From Pseudonocardia sp. (lineage in GTDB: Bacteria; Actinomycetota; Actinomycetes; Mycobacteriales; Pseudonocardiaceae): a stretch of DNA of 32,591 bases. The stretch's first letter is position 1; the number at the start of each line of letters is the position of its first letter. Position numbers and translations under genes: made by a program. The stretch is taken from the NCBI GenBank assembly GCA_016794615.1, contig JAEUJO010000216.1, positions 1 through 32,591 of the forward strand. The letters are read 5' to 3'. Shown piece by piece: positions 8,062 to 14,953 of this stretch. Under the pieces are notes generated by a model. The model saw nothing but the letters and a program-made list of their open reading frames with translations, was not told where the DNA came from and did no database searches.

Positions 8062-8113
8062 CTCGACTCCTTAAAGACTGCTGGTCTGTTTGTGTCTTCG
8101 ACGCTAACACACC

Positions 8114-8147
8114 GACGGTCTGTACGCAACAGACAGACGGTCTGTAC
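8114..8147. promoter_or_regulatory. TetR operator: two 12-bp direct repeats, one with a perfect palindrome
   Basis: GACGGTCTGTAC occurs at 8114-8125 and again at 8136-8147, a 22-bp period (two helical turns, same DNA face). The second copy is the right part of a perfect 13-bp palindrome ACAGACGGTCTGT at 8133-8145; the first keeps only the right half. A further GGTCTGT lies near 8084. The site overlaps the putative -10 TACAAT (8145-8150) of the adjacent tetR and lies between it and the divergent SDR unit, so it fits autoregulation plus control of the leftward genes. Confidence 0.75.
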
Positions 8148-8156
8148 AATGGGGAC

Positions 8157-8828
8157 ATGGAGTTCCAACGAGCGCACAGCGAGGAGCAGCGTCAGCAGCG
8201 ACGCGAGACGATCCTGCGGACCACTGCCGCCATGCTCGGCGAGATGCCGGTCGCGGCGGTCAGCCTGAATGAGATTTCCCGCCGGGTCGGGCTGGCCAAG
8301 TCCAACGTGTTGCGCTACTTCGAATCCCGCGAAGCGATCCTGCTCGAACTGCTGAACGCGGAATTCGACCGGTGGGTCGAAGCGCTCCGAGACGCGGTGG
8401 GGCTGAACGATGGCTCAGCCCGCGATCGGGGCGACAGGCTCGCCGAAACGCTCGCCGTGACGATGGCCGAACGTCCCGTGCTCTGCGATCTGATCAGCGC
8501 CCAGGCAGCAGTGCTCGAACGAAACATCTCCACTGACACAGCGTTGCGCTTCAAGCGGGCGATCGGCGTCTCAGCCGAAGCACTGACCGGGATCGTCGCC
8601 GACCGCATGCCCGAACTCGTCAGAGACGAGGCATACTTCGTGGTGGTCGAATTTCTGATGACCGTCAGCGCCGTCTGGCCTCACAGCCGACCCACCGAGG
8701 CGCTCATCGCCGCCTACGCCGCCGACCCCGAGCTCGCAACTGGGCAACTCGACTTCACCGACTTCGTCACCAACACGACCGCGACAACAATCTCCGGGCT
8801 CCTCGCGAGACAGGACTCACCCGCCTGA
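8157..8828 (+). CDS. TetR/AcrR family transcriptional regulator
   Basis: A 223-aa protein with an N-terminal TetR helix-turn-helix (about 14-60: RRETILRTTAAMLGE, SLNEISRRVGLAKSNVLRYFESREAILLELL) and an all-helical C-terminal ligand/dimer domain. ATG 8157 lies only six bases after a TACAAT box and lacks a clear Shine-Dalgarno, so the mRNA may be leaderless. It is divergent from the SDR/DUF998/SDR/AKR run and sits next to the repeated GACGGTCTGTAC sites, which it probably binds as a repressor. Although the neighbouring unit is decayed, this gene is intact. The inducing ligand is unknown. Confidence 0.92.
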   Translation: MEFQRAHSEEQRQQRRETILRTTAAMLGEMPVAAVSLNEISRRVGLAKSNVLRYFESREAILLELLNAEFDRWVEALRDAVGLNDGSARDRGDRLAETLAVTMAERPVLCDLISAQAAVLERNISTDTALRFKRAIGVSAEALTGIVADRMPELVRDEAYFVVVEFLMTVSAVWPHSRPTEALIAAYAADPELATGQLDFTDFVTNTTATTISGLLARQDSPA

Positions 8829-8984
8829 TCCCAGCCAGGCCGCGCAAGGCCCCCGACTGCCCCAATCATTCACCGGGAGCGTACGCATATAGACCCGCTG
8901 TAAATGCCTGGCGGGGCACGAACTCTCCACGCCGACGTGATGAAACCTACAGGCGCGGGCTTCAACCGTTCCTGCTCACCCGTC

Positions 8985-8997
8985 GTAAGTATTCGGT
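8985..8997. mobile_element. Candidate end of an IS66-type element
   Basis: GTAAGTATTCGGT at 8985-8997 lies about 80 bp beyond the stop of the IS66 transposase remnant. Termini beginning GTAAG are common in the IS66 family. The other end is lost because the transposase is cut at about 10028, so no target duplication can be tested here. Supported only by motif and position. Confidence 0.35.
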
Positions 8998-9078
8998 GAT
9001 CCCGTCGGGTCGTCGGTCGGGTCGGCAGGCGGCGCGATGTGCCCGCCTGCCCGGGGTGGGCGGCGGTAGGACGGCGGG

Positions 9079-10028
9079 TTATGCGACGCGGGTGGACTCG
9101 CCCGGGGGGTCGGCGCCGGTGGTGTCGGGGTCACCCGGGTCGAGACGGCGGGCCCAGGCGGCGCGGTTGTCGGGGTTGAGCGCCCAGGACAGGAATCGGT
9201 CCAGGGTCGCGCCGGTGGGTGGTGTGCCGCCGGCTTCGGCGCAGGTGTGCAGGTAGGCGCCCGGTAGATCAGCGGGTTCAGGCCGGCGCGTTCGGCGGTG
9301 GCGGTGATGGTCCAGACCCGGCTGGCCAGTTCGGCGGAGGCTTTCGAGCCGGAGCCGTAGAAGTTCTTCCGCCCGACGACCGGGCCGCGCAGCGCCCGCT
9401 CAGCGGTGTTGTTGTCCAGCGGCAGCCCGGGAAACTCGCCGTGGCGGGCCAGGCCGTCCCATTCCCGGTCCAGGGTGGCCAGCACCTTCACCGCGGCCGG
9501 GTGCATCAGGTGCGCGTTCACGGCCTGCGCGCGAGGTTCGGTGTCGATCACCGCCAGGGCGGTGTCGAACTGGTCGGCGGCCTCGGCCCGCTGCGGACCG
9601 CCGGGCGCGGCGGCGGCCAGGGCGCAGTGGGCGCGGTACAGCGCGCCGATCCGTTCCAGCCACGCCTGGGTCCACGCCTTCAGGTTGTCGGGGTGGGCGT
9701 CACCGGCGCGGACGAAGTAGCGGCGGATGTGGCTCCAGCACCAGAGGTTGTCCACCCCGTCCACGCAGCCCAACGACTGGTAGACGGTGTAGAAGTCCGA
9801 GGACAGCAGCAGCCGCCGCCCGCCGGGCAGGGATTCGGGCAAGGCCCCGGTGTCCGGGTCGTGTTCGACACCGAGCCGCGCTGTCAGGACCTTCAACGAC
9901 CGGGACGGGGCGATGGTGAACACGGTGGTGTCCGGGCCGGTGAACACCCACGACCACCAGCGGTGGCTGTCCTTGCCCTCCACGGCGGCGTAGACCTGCC
10001 AGCGGGTTTCGTCCACGTGCAGGTGTAT
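9079..10028 (-). pseudogene. IS66 family transposase, truncated and frameshifted
   Basis: The leftward frame from about 10028 reads HVDETRWQVYAAVEGK (first catalytic Asp), SDFYTVYQSL (second Asp), WCWSHIRRYFV, and PLDNNTAERALRG (catalytic Glu region), then GRKNFYGSGSKA and ERAGLNPL. These are hallmark IS66 DDE motifs. Near 9262 the frame shifts, and the true C-terminus (YLHTCAEAGGTPPTGATLD ... ESTRVA) continues in another frame to TAA at 9079-9081. The N-terminal half, including the zinc-finger/HTH region, is missing, replaced at about 10028 by a relaxase fragment in the opposite orientation. Non-functional. Confidence 0.85.
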
Positions 10029-10029
10029 C

Positions 10030-11188
10030 TGGAGTCCGACCGCGCCAGGGCTGACGAGTAATACCTGGAGGCGGGCACCGCCCTCGCCGAGTTCACGGCC
10101 GTCGATGCCAAGGGCCGGGTGATCGGCGAGGTCGCGTTGTCGGCGGACGAGTATCGCCCGTGGGTCGATTGGGTGAACCCGCTCACGGGCGAGTCGATGG
10201 GCAAGGCCCGCCTGCCCGGTGAAGGTCGGCGCGGATCGCCCCGGTTCGCGGAGATGGTCGTCAACGTCCCCAAGTCCCTCTCGGTCGTGGCTGCCCTGCA
10301 CCCGGGGTGTCCGAGGCCCTGGATGCCGCGCAGCGGGACGCGGTGGCGGAGATCCGGTCCTGGCTCGGCCAGCACTCGGTTACCCGCGTTGGCCCGCGCG
10401 GGTGACAGGAGGTCGTGCCGGTCGAGCAGTTGGAGACGGTCGCCGTCTCGCACAAGACCTCCCGTGCCGGTGACCCGCACCGGCACATCCACTTCCAGAT
10501 CGGGACGCGGGTGTGGGCGGCCGGCGCGTGGCGCGGCCTGGACACAGCGGCGCTGTTCCGGCAGCAGGGCGCGATCCGCGCCCTCGGCACGGCCGTCATC
10601 GCCGCGCACCCGCAGCTCGCCGCCGTGCTCGACGCGCCCGGGCTGACCGTCGATCCGGTGACCGGGGAGGTCGCGGAACTGGAGCCGTGGAACGCGCTCA
10701 TGTCCAAGCGCGGCGCGCAGGTCGCGCGCAACCTGGAGAAGTTCACCTCCGAATGGGAGGCGACGCACCCCGGCGTCGAGCCGGGGCCGGTGGTGCGGTC
10801 CCGGTTGCAGGCGAAGGCATGGGACCACGAGCGGCCGAACAAGAAGCCCAGCCCGCTCGGCTCCGAGGCCGGCTGGTCGCGCGAGTTGCAAGACGCTGGT
10901 TACACGCCCGACCTGCCGCGCGCGACCGTGCAACGCGCGCGCACGCTGGACGAATTGGCTGTGCAGCAGGTGGCCTCCCGTGCGCTCGACAGAGCCGCGG
11001 CTGCGGCGTCGGCGTGGACGGTCCATGACGTGCAGGAGCAGGTGGCGCGCATCGTCACCGAAATCGGCGTGCGCGTCACCCCGGACGAACTACACGAGTT
11101 CGTGACACTCACGACTCGGCTGGCCGCGGACGACTGCCTCTCGATCCTCCCGCCGGATGCGCCACGCCCGGAGCATGTGGCGCACCTG
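10030..11188 (+). pseudogene. MobF-type conjugative relaxase (TraA/TrwC-like) remnant
   Basis: The rightward frames carry the N-terminal relaxase domain of a MobF protein: YLEAGTALAEF, DWVNPLTGESMG, PKSLSVVAALHPG, SEALDAAQRDAVAEIRSWLG, and the metal-binding histidine cluster PHRHIHFQIG (about 10477-10506). LDTAALFRQQGAIRALGTAV, ELEPWNALMSKRGAQVARNL and LPPDAPRPEHVAHL then follow. Disabling lesions are TAA at 10059-10061 (where EYYLEAG would be expected), a frameshift near 10304 and TGA at 10403-10405. Both ends are truncated: IS66 at about 10028 and an IS3-type fragment at about 11189. The helicase half is absent. It indicates that a conjugative or mobilisable plasmid/ICE once contributed to this locus. 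Confidence 0.85.
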
Positions 11189-11308
11189 CAGGGTGTGGCG
11201 GGAGATCCCCAACTCGGCGGCGATACCGCGCAGGGTCGCACCCGGGGTGGATCGGTACAGGTCCACGGCCTGCCGACGAAACTCATCGGTGTAGTTCTCG
11301 CGAAACAT
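11189..11308 (-). pseudogene. IS3-type transposase OrfA, N-terminal fragment
   Basis: ATG 11308 begins MFRENYTDEFRRQAVDLYRS, followed by TPGATLRGIAAELGISRHTLQ, the helix-turn-helix of OrfA (HTH_Tnp_1) proteins of the IS3 family. Similarity stops at about 11189, where the relaxase remnant begins on the other strand; the frame then runs on meaninglessly to 11090. Upstream on the same strand, TGGACACGCTG reading leftward from 11358 may be the element's tip. OrfB is absent. Confidence 0.7.
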
Positions 11309-11368
11309 GATCGTGGATCATCTCGCTTCCCCGGCCGTGGCCGGATTCAGCGTGTCCAAGATCAAGGG

Positions 11369-11812
11369 TCAAGGCCCGGTGGTGGCGGCAATGTGGTTGA
11401 TCTCGGCGAGGCGGTCGTCGGGGACGGCGCGTCGGGTCGAGGGCAACCGGCGGGGTTTGGCGACTTTGCGCGCCGGGTTGGCGGCGGGGGTGATGGGGCC
11501 GTCGTCTTCGGCGTGGCGGTAGCGGCAGCGCAGTGCGGCGAGCAGGTGCTCGGCGGCGCCGCGGCCGCCGCAGGCGTTGCGGCGGGACACGACGTGGGTC
11601 TTGGTGTGTTCGAGCAGGTGGCGGATTTCCGAGGCGGTGGGTTCGTCGATGCGTCGTTGGGCCCGGTGTTCGAGGATGCGGTACCAGGGCGCCGGGGACC
11701 GGTCGGCGGCGGTGTCGAGGAGGTCGTGGGCGGTCAGGCCCAGCCGGGTCAGCAGCAGGCGGGCGGCGTCGATCTCGGTCGGACCGGCGGGCGGGGTCTG
11801 TTCGGTGGTCAT
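11369..11812 (-). pseudogene. Tyrosine recombinase (integrase), N-terminal part only
   Basis: ATG 11812 overlaps the AbrB-like stop (ATGA). The 147-codon frame reads EIDAARLLLTRLGLTAHDLL, RIDEPTASEIRHLLEHTKTH, AAEHLLAALRCRYRHAEDDG and NPARKVAKPRRLPSTRRAV, DDRLAEINHIAATTG, the core-binding (SAM-like) region of actinobacterial site-specific integrases. It is cut at about 11377. The catalytic domain (R...HxxR...Y) is missing, and IS3-type sequence begins within 20 bp. Lying just inside the tRNA-Leu gene, it is most likely the integrase that inserted the island and is now dead, fixing the element in place. Confidence 0.8.
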
Positions 11813-12261
11813 CGTCGCGGGCCTGCCAGGTGTCGGTTGAGCAGCTCGTCGAGAACGGTGGGTGGGTAGAGGCGCAGCTGGTTGTGCTCGGGGTCGGCGA
11901 GCAGCAGGAGCCGGTCCCCGGCGTGGAGGCGGCAGCGGTGGCGGATGTCGGCGGGCAGCCGCAGGGTGTTCTCGTGGGGCAGGTGCACCCGGCCGTCTGG
12001 TTCGGGAGCCAGGGTGATGACCCCGTCGGGCGTCGTGGTGGCCGTGAGCGCGGTTCCCGGTGTCCAGGCCAGCACGGCGGTCAGGACGCGGTCGCTGATC
12101 CGGCCCCGACCGTCCATGGCGGACATGCCGTACCCGGTCACGGGCTCACGTGGGGTGGGAACGACGGCCAACGGCAACGGCCGCCGCGGTCGCCTCGGCG
12201 CCAACTGGGCAGGAAGCGATGCAGCGTGGCCGGGGAGGATCGGCTCGATCGCGGCGGTCAT
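11809..12261 (-). CDS. AbrB/MazE/SpoVT-like DNA-binding protein
   Basis: A 150-aa protein from ATG 12261 (MTAAIEPILPG). The middle contains GRGRISDRVL and PDGVITLAPEPDG, and the C-terminal half (VHLPHENTLRLPADIRHRC, LHAGDRLLLLADPEHNQLRLY) has the swapped-hairpin AbrB signature. Its stop overlaps the integrase start, so the two were co-translated. Proteins of this type are found immediately upstream of tyrosine integrases in actinobacterial elements and may regulate integration (known association; role inferred). The gene appears intact although its partner is truncated. A longer in-frame extension to 12393 would run into the tRNA and is not used. Confidence 0.75.
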   Translation of the reverse strand: MTAAIEPILPGHAASLPAQLAPRRPRRPLPLAVVPTPREPVTGYGMSAMDGRGRISDRVLTAVLAWTPGTALTATTTPDGVITLAPEPDGRVHLPHENTLRLPADIRHRCRLHAGDRLLLLADPEHNQLRLYPPTVLDELLNRHLAGPRR

Positions 12262-12364
12262 CGCCGGACCCACCAACACGCGTCTGACGCGGCTGATGAC
12301 CGTCTCCGGTGCCGGAGGGGACTCAAGCACGAACACGTCAGATGGGGCAGGAGCGCCACGAAAC

Positions 12365-12378
12365 TGTGTCCGAGGGGG
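12365..12378. repeat. Proximal attachment-site copy within tRNA-Leu 3' end
   Basis: TGTGTCCGAGGGGG here equals 4191-4204. It covers the discriminator, acceptor 3' strand and the start of the T-stem of the tRNA-Leu gene on the minus strand. Integrase and AbrB-like genes lie directly inward. Confidence 0.6.
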
Positions 12379-12451
12379 GACTTGAACCCCCACGCCCGTT
12401 AAAGGGCACTAGCACCTCAAGCTAGCGCGTCTGCCATTCCGCCACTCGGAC
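12367..12451 (-). tRNA. tRNA-Leu (anticodon GAG)
   Basis: Read on the minus strand from 12451. The acceptor GTCCGAG (12451-12445) pairs with CTCGGAC (12374-12368), followed by discriminator A at 12367. The anticodon arm is CTAGC / TTGAGGT / GCTAG with anticodon GAG, a long variable arm (TGCCCTTTAACGGGCG) marks a class II tRNA, and the T-arm is GGGGG / TTCAAGT / CCCCC. CCA is not encoded. It is 85 nt and structurally intact, as expected when an element inserts at a tRNA 3' end and restores it. Confidence 0.97.
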
Positions 12452-12482
12452 CAGCGCACGGCTGCACCGTGCGTGTGCGGCC

Positions 12483-12488
12483 AGGATA
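12483..12488 (-). promoter_or_regulatory. Putative -10 box of the tRNA-Leu gene
   Basis: TATCCT on the minus strand (TANNNT type) lies 31 bp upstream of the tRNA 5' end, which gives a leader of about 24 nt. No good -35 was found at the expected spacing, so this is tentative. Confidence 0.35.
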
Positions 12489-12537
12489 GCCGACGTCCTC
12501 GGCCCCTCCGCACGCGGCACGGTGGTGGGAAGATCGC

Positions 12538-12600
12538 TTGACCTCTCCCTGCCGTGAGCGGCGGGGATTCTCCCGGTCGCCCGGGAGGGTTCCTGCTTCA
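12538..12600 (-). ncRNA. Right end / omega-RNA 3' scaffold of a TnpB element (fossil)
   Basis: Immediately after the TnpB stop (minus strand) lie two strong hairpins: CTCCCGG/CCGGGAG with a 4-nt loop (12570-12587) and an 8-bp stem with one G-U at 12547-12566. The end-like sequence GAGGTCAA follows, finishing at about 12538. This arrangement is typical of the 3' end of IS605/IS1341-type tnpB elements, where the omega RNA overlaps the gene's 3' end and its guide is the flanking DNA. Whether it is transcribed is unknown. Confidence 0.55.
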
Positions 12601-13070
12601 CCGACGACTGCCCGCGTGCGCTTCCGCGCGCACGGGTCTGACACCGTCTCCACAGGCGAGCAGCGCCAGCCCGGCGGCGCTGATGTTGCGCGCGGCGTTC
12701 ACGTCGCGGTCGTGGACCGCCCCGCAGCGGCACCGCCACGTCCGGACGTCGAGGAACAGGTTGCTGCGGAGCGCCCCACACTCCGAACACACCGTCGACG
12801 AGGGGAACCAGCGGTCGACCACGACCAGGATCGACACGTGCCAGCGGCCGGGTCGCAGGACACGGTCACGGTGCTGGGCTCTGCCCCGTCGGGCAGGGGG
12901 CGGGACCAGCGGATGTCGAGTGGCTCGGCCATCTTCGCCAGCGTCAGCGCGCCGTCCCGGAACCGGAACGGCGACCGGGTGTACGCCGCGGACTGCCGGC
13001 CCCGCTTGCGAGACGTGAACCGCGGGTAGAGCGCCCGGCGCTGGCAAGTCGCCGTGTGACAATCCGGTCC
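12598..13070 (-). pseudogene. TnpB (RNA-guided nuclease of IS605/IS1341 elements), deleted and frameshifted
   Basis: Two pieces in different frames are recognisable on the minus strand. The upstream piece (about 13045-12835) reads LYPRFTSRKRGRQSAAYTR, FRFRDGALTLAKM and IRWSRPLPDGAEPSTVTVS, the WED-type region of TnpB. The downstream piece reads VDRWFPSSTVCSECGA, WRCRCGAVHDRDVNAARNI, i.e. the four-Cys zinc ribbon and the last RuvC aspartate, ending at 12598. The segment between them (RuvC-I and -II with the first catalytic Asp and Glu) is deleted, as is the N-terminus. The protein cannot cleave DNA. No TnpA gene is present. Confidence 0.85.
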
Positions 13071-13094
13071 ACCCCGACGGGCAGAGCCGCTCCT

Positions 13095-13114
13095 CCCCGG
13101 CGTGAACGCCGGGG
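13095..13114. repeat. Second TnpB-end-like hairpin upstream of the M20 gene
   Basis: CCCCGGCG (13095-13102) and CGCCGGGG (13107-13114) form a perfect 8-bp stem with a TGAA loop. Read on the minus strand it is followed by GGAGGAGC. It closely resembles the terminal hairpin at 12547-12566, so the TnpB remnant is bracketed by two such hairpins. It ends 12 bp before the Shine-Dalgarno (GGAG, 13127-13130) of the M20 gene and may influence that gene's leader. Confidence 0.5.
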
Positions 13115-13135
13115 TATCCGCCGATTGGAGTTCCG

Positions 13136-14443
13136 ATGACAAGCGCCGCCGAGGACGAGGTCGTCGAGCTGGCCTCGCAGCTCATCGCGATCGACACCAC
13201 CAACACCGGTGAGCCGGAGGGCACGGTCGGGGAGCGGGAGGCGGCGGAGTACGTCGCGGGGAAGCTCACCGAGGTCGGGTACGAGGTGGAGGTCCTCGAC
13301 TCGGGTGCGCCCGGCCGGTCGAACGTCTTCTGCCGCCTGCCCGGGGCGGACCGGGACCGCGGTGCGCTGCTCGTCCACGGTCATCTGGACGTGGTGCCCG
13401 CCGAGCCGGCGGAGTGGTCGGTGCACCCGTTCTCCGGTGCGGTGCAGGACGGCTACGTCTGGGGTCGCGGCGCGGTCGACATGAAGGACATGGACGCGAT
13501 GATGATCGCGGTCGCCCGGCAGTTCCGCCGCGACGGCACCGTGCCGCCCCGGGACCTGGTCTTCGCGTTCCTCGCGGACGAGGAGGCGGGCGGCGCCTTC
13601 GGCGCGCAGTGGCTCGTCGAGCACCGGCCCGACCTGTTCGACGGCTGCACCGAGGCCGTCGGCGAGGTCGGGGGCTTCTCGCTGACGGTCAACGAGCAGC
13701 GGATGTACCTGATCGAGGCCGCGGAGAAGGGCCTGGGCTGGATGCGGCTGCGGGCCCGCGGGGTGCCGGGGCACGGGTCGTTCCTGCACGACGACAACGC
13801 CGTCACGAAGGTCGCCGAGGCGGTCGCACGCCTGGGCAACCACCGGTTCCCACTGGTCGTCCACGACACCGTGCGGCAGTTCCTGGACCGGTTGGGCGAG
13901 GTCACGGGGCTGGAGGTGCCCGCGGACGATGTCGAGGGCGGGCTGCGCAAGCTCGGGCCGCTCGCCCGGATCGTCGGTGCCACGGTTCGGGACACCATCA
14001 ACCCGACGATGCTCAAGGCCGGCTACAAGGCGAACGTGATCCCGTCGACGGCGGAGGCGGTGGTCGACTGCCGGTTCCTGCCGGGGCGGGAGGAAGCGTT
14101 CCTGCGGGAGGTCGACGAGCTGCTCGGGCCGGACGTCACCCGCGAGTGGGTGACGTACCTTCCGGCGGTGGAGACGCCGTTCGAGGGCGCGCTGGTCGAC
14201 GCGATGGCGGCCGCGGTGGCGGTGCACGACCCGGACGCGCACATCGCGCCCTACATGCTCTCCGGCGGGACGGATGCCAAGTCGTTCGCGGCGCTGGGCA
14301 TGCGGTGCTACGGTTTCGCGCCATTGCGGCTGCCGCCGGAGCTGGACTTCGCGTCGTTGTTCCACGGCATCGACGAGCGGGTGCCGGTGGACGCGCTCAC
14401 GTTCGGGACGCGGGTCCTCGCCGAGTTCCTCCAGAACTGCTGA
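13136..14443 (+). CDS. M20/M25/M40 family zinc metallopeptidase
   Basis: A 435-aa cytoplasmic di-zinc amidohydrolase/peptidase. Metal ligands and catalytic residues are in place: HGHLDVVP (His83, Asp85), GAVDMKD (Asp115), ADEEAGG (catalytic Glu149, ligand Glu150), an Asp ligand near VVDCRFLPG or upstream, and the C-terminal FHGIDERV histidine. A lid/dimerisation domain occupies about 190-310 (GLGWMRLRARGVPGHGS). ATG 13136 has GGAG five bases upstream. The family removes amino acids or acyl groups from small peptides or N-acyl amino acids; the substrate is not decidable. It converges on the DUF5703 gene, whose stop lies 12 bp away, a neighbour pair often seen in actinobacteria. Confidence 0.93.
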   Translation: MTSAAEDEVVELASQLIAIDTTNTGEPEGTVGEREAAEYVAGKLTEVGYEVEVLDSGAPGRSNVFCRLPGADRDRGALLVHGHLDVVPAEPAEWSVHPFSGAVQDGYVWGRGAVDMKDMDAMMIAVARQFRRDGTVPPRDLVFAFLADEEAGGAFGAQWLVEHRPDLFDGCTEAVGEVGGFSLTVNEQRMYLIEAAEKGLGWMRLRARGVPGHGSFLHDDNAVTKVAEAVARLGNHRFPLVVHDTVRQFLDRLGEVTGLEVPADDVEGGLRKLGPLARIVGATVRDTINPTMLKAGYKANVIPSTAEAVVDCRFLPGREEAFLREVDELLGPDVTREWVTYLPAVETPFEGALVDAMAAAVAVHDPDAHIAPYMLSGGTDAKSFAALGMRCYGFAPLRLPPELDFASLFHGIDERVPVDALTFGTRVLAEFLQNC

Positions 14444-14455
14444 TTCCTGCGCGGG

Positions 14456-14695
14456 TCAGATCGAGAGTTCGGGCAGCATTCTCGAGCTGCGCCTGCGGCG
14501 CAGCACCACCTTGCGAACTCCGCCGGGGTAGAGGCGCACCCGTGCGAGCTCCCACCCTCCGAACTCGGCCTGGATGGCCAGCCGCACCGCCGCGGTCAGC
14601 CGGGACACGTCACCGGGAAGCTGGACCGGGCGGTACTCCCATTCCCCGTCGGCAGTGTCTCCCTCAGCCGTGGCGGTCGCGCGTGCACGCTCCAC
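14456..14695 (-). CDS. DUF5703 family protein
   Basis: A 79-aa protein from GTG 14695, with GGAGG six bases upstream; this start matches family length (about 65-80 aa). The conserved core is WEYRPVQLPGDVSRLTAA followed by VRLAIQAEFGGWELARVRLY and a basic tail (KVVLRRRRSSRML). DUF5703 proteins are small actinobacterial cytoplasmic proteins of unknown role, usually encoded beside an M20 peptidase, as here. Upstream in-frame extensions run into the repeat region and are discounted. Confidence 0.85.
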   Translation of the reverse strand: MERARATATAEGDTADGEWEYRPVQLPGDVSRLTAAVRLAIQAEFGGWELARVRLYPGGVRKVVLRRRRSSRMLPELSI

Positions 14696-14832
14696 CGGCT
14701 CACCTCCGCATCGAGGACATGCACCGGGCCGGGCTCCGGCGCGTTCAGCCAGCTTATGTCCGTTACGGCGTCCGGGGCCAGCAGCGTGCGATGAGCTGCG
14801 GTCACCGACGGTGCATGCAGGACGGGGGTTCG

Positions 14833-14891
14833 GGGATTGCAGCAAGGTGGCCCTGCTCCAATCCGATTGCAGCAGGGCCACCTTGCTGCAA
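14833..14891. repeat. Long near-perfect palindrome, member of a dispersed repeat family
   Basis: The arms 14837-14857 and 14871-14891 are exact reverse complements over 21 bp. Inside, after one C/C mismatch, CAATC (14859-14863) pairs with GATTG (14865-14869), so the whole can form a 27-bp-class cruciform or RNA hairpin. The outer left part 14833-14852 matches 28389-28408 over 20 bp in inverted orientation. It lies in the 258-bp gap upstream of DUF5703 and downstream of the AKR gene, where a bidirectional terminator or REP-like element is plausible. There is no T-run. Confidence 0.85.
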
Positions 14892-14932
14892 CCCGCCGGA
14901 GGCGCAACGCTGCAACTCGCCGGAGGCGCAAC
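14885..14932. repeat. Two tandem 24-bp repeats
   Basis: Units 14885-14908 and 14909-14932 begin GCTGCAAC and end GGAGGCGCAAC; they differ at one position (14893 C versus 14917 T). The first overlaps the right arm of the palindrome, so the array seems to have grown from it. Confidence 0.85.
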
Positions 14933-14953
14933 GCACCCGCCCCCGACGGTCGG

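Noticed and set aside
8829..8984. Gene or terminator after tetR
   Set aside because: No open frame of merit and no strong hairpin were found in this 156-bp stretch.
12262..12393. Extended AbrB-like protein starting at 12393
   Set aside because: The extension would overlap the tRNA 3' end and has no recognisable sequence; ATG 12261 matches the domain start.
12598..13070. Active IS605-type element or Cas12-like nuclease
   Set aside because: The first catalytic Asp and Glu regions of RuvC are deleted, the remaining pieces are in different frames, and no TnpA is present.
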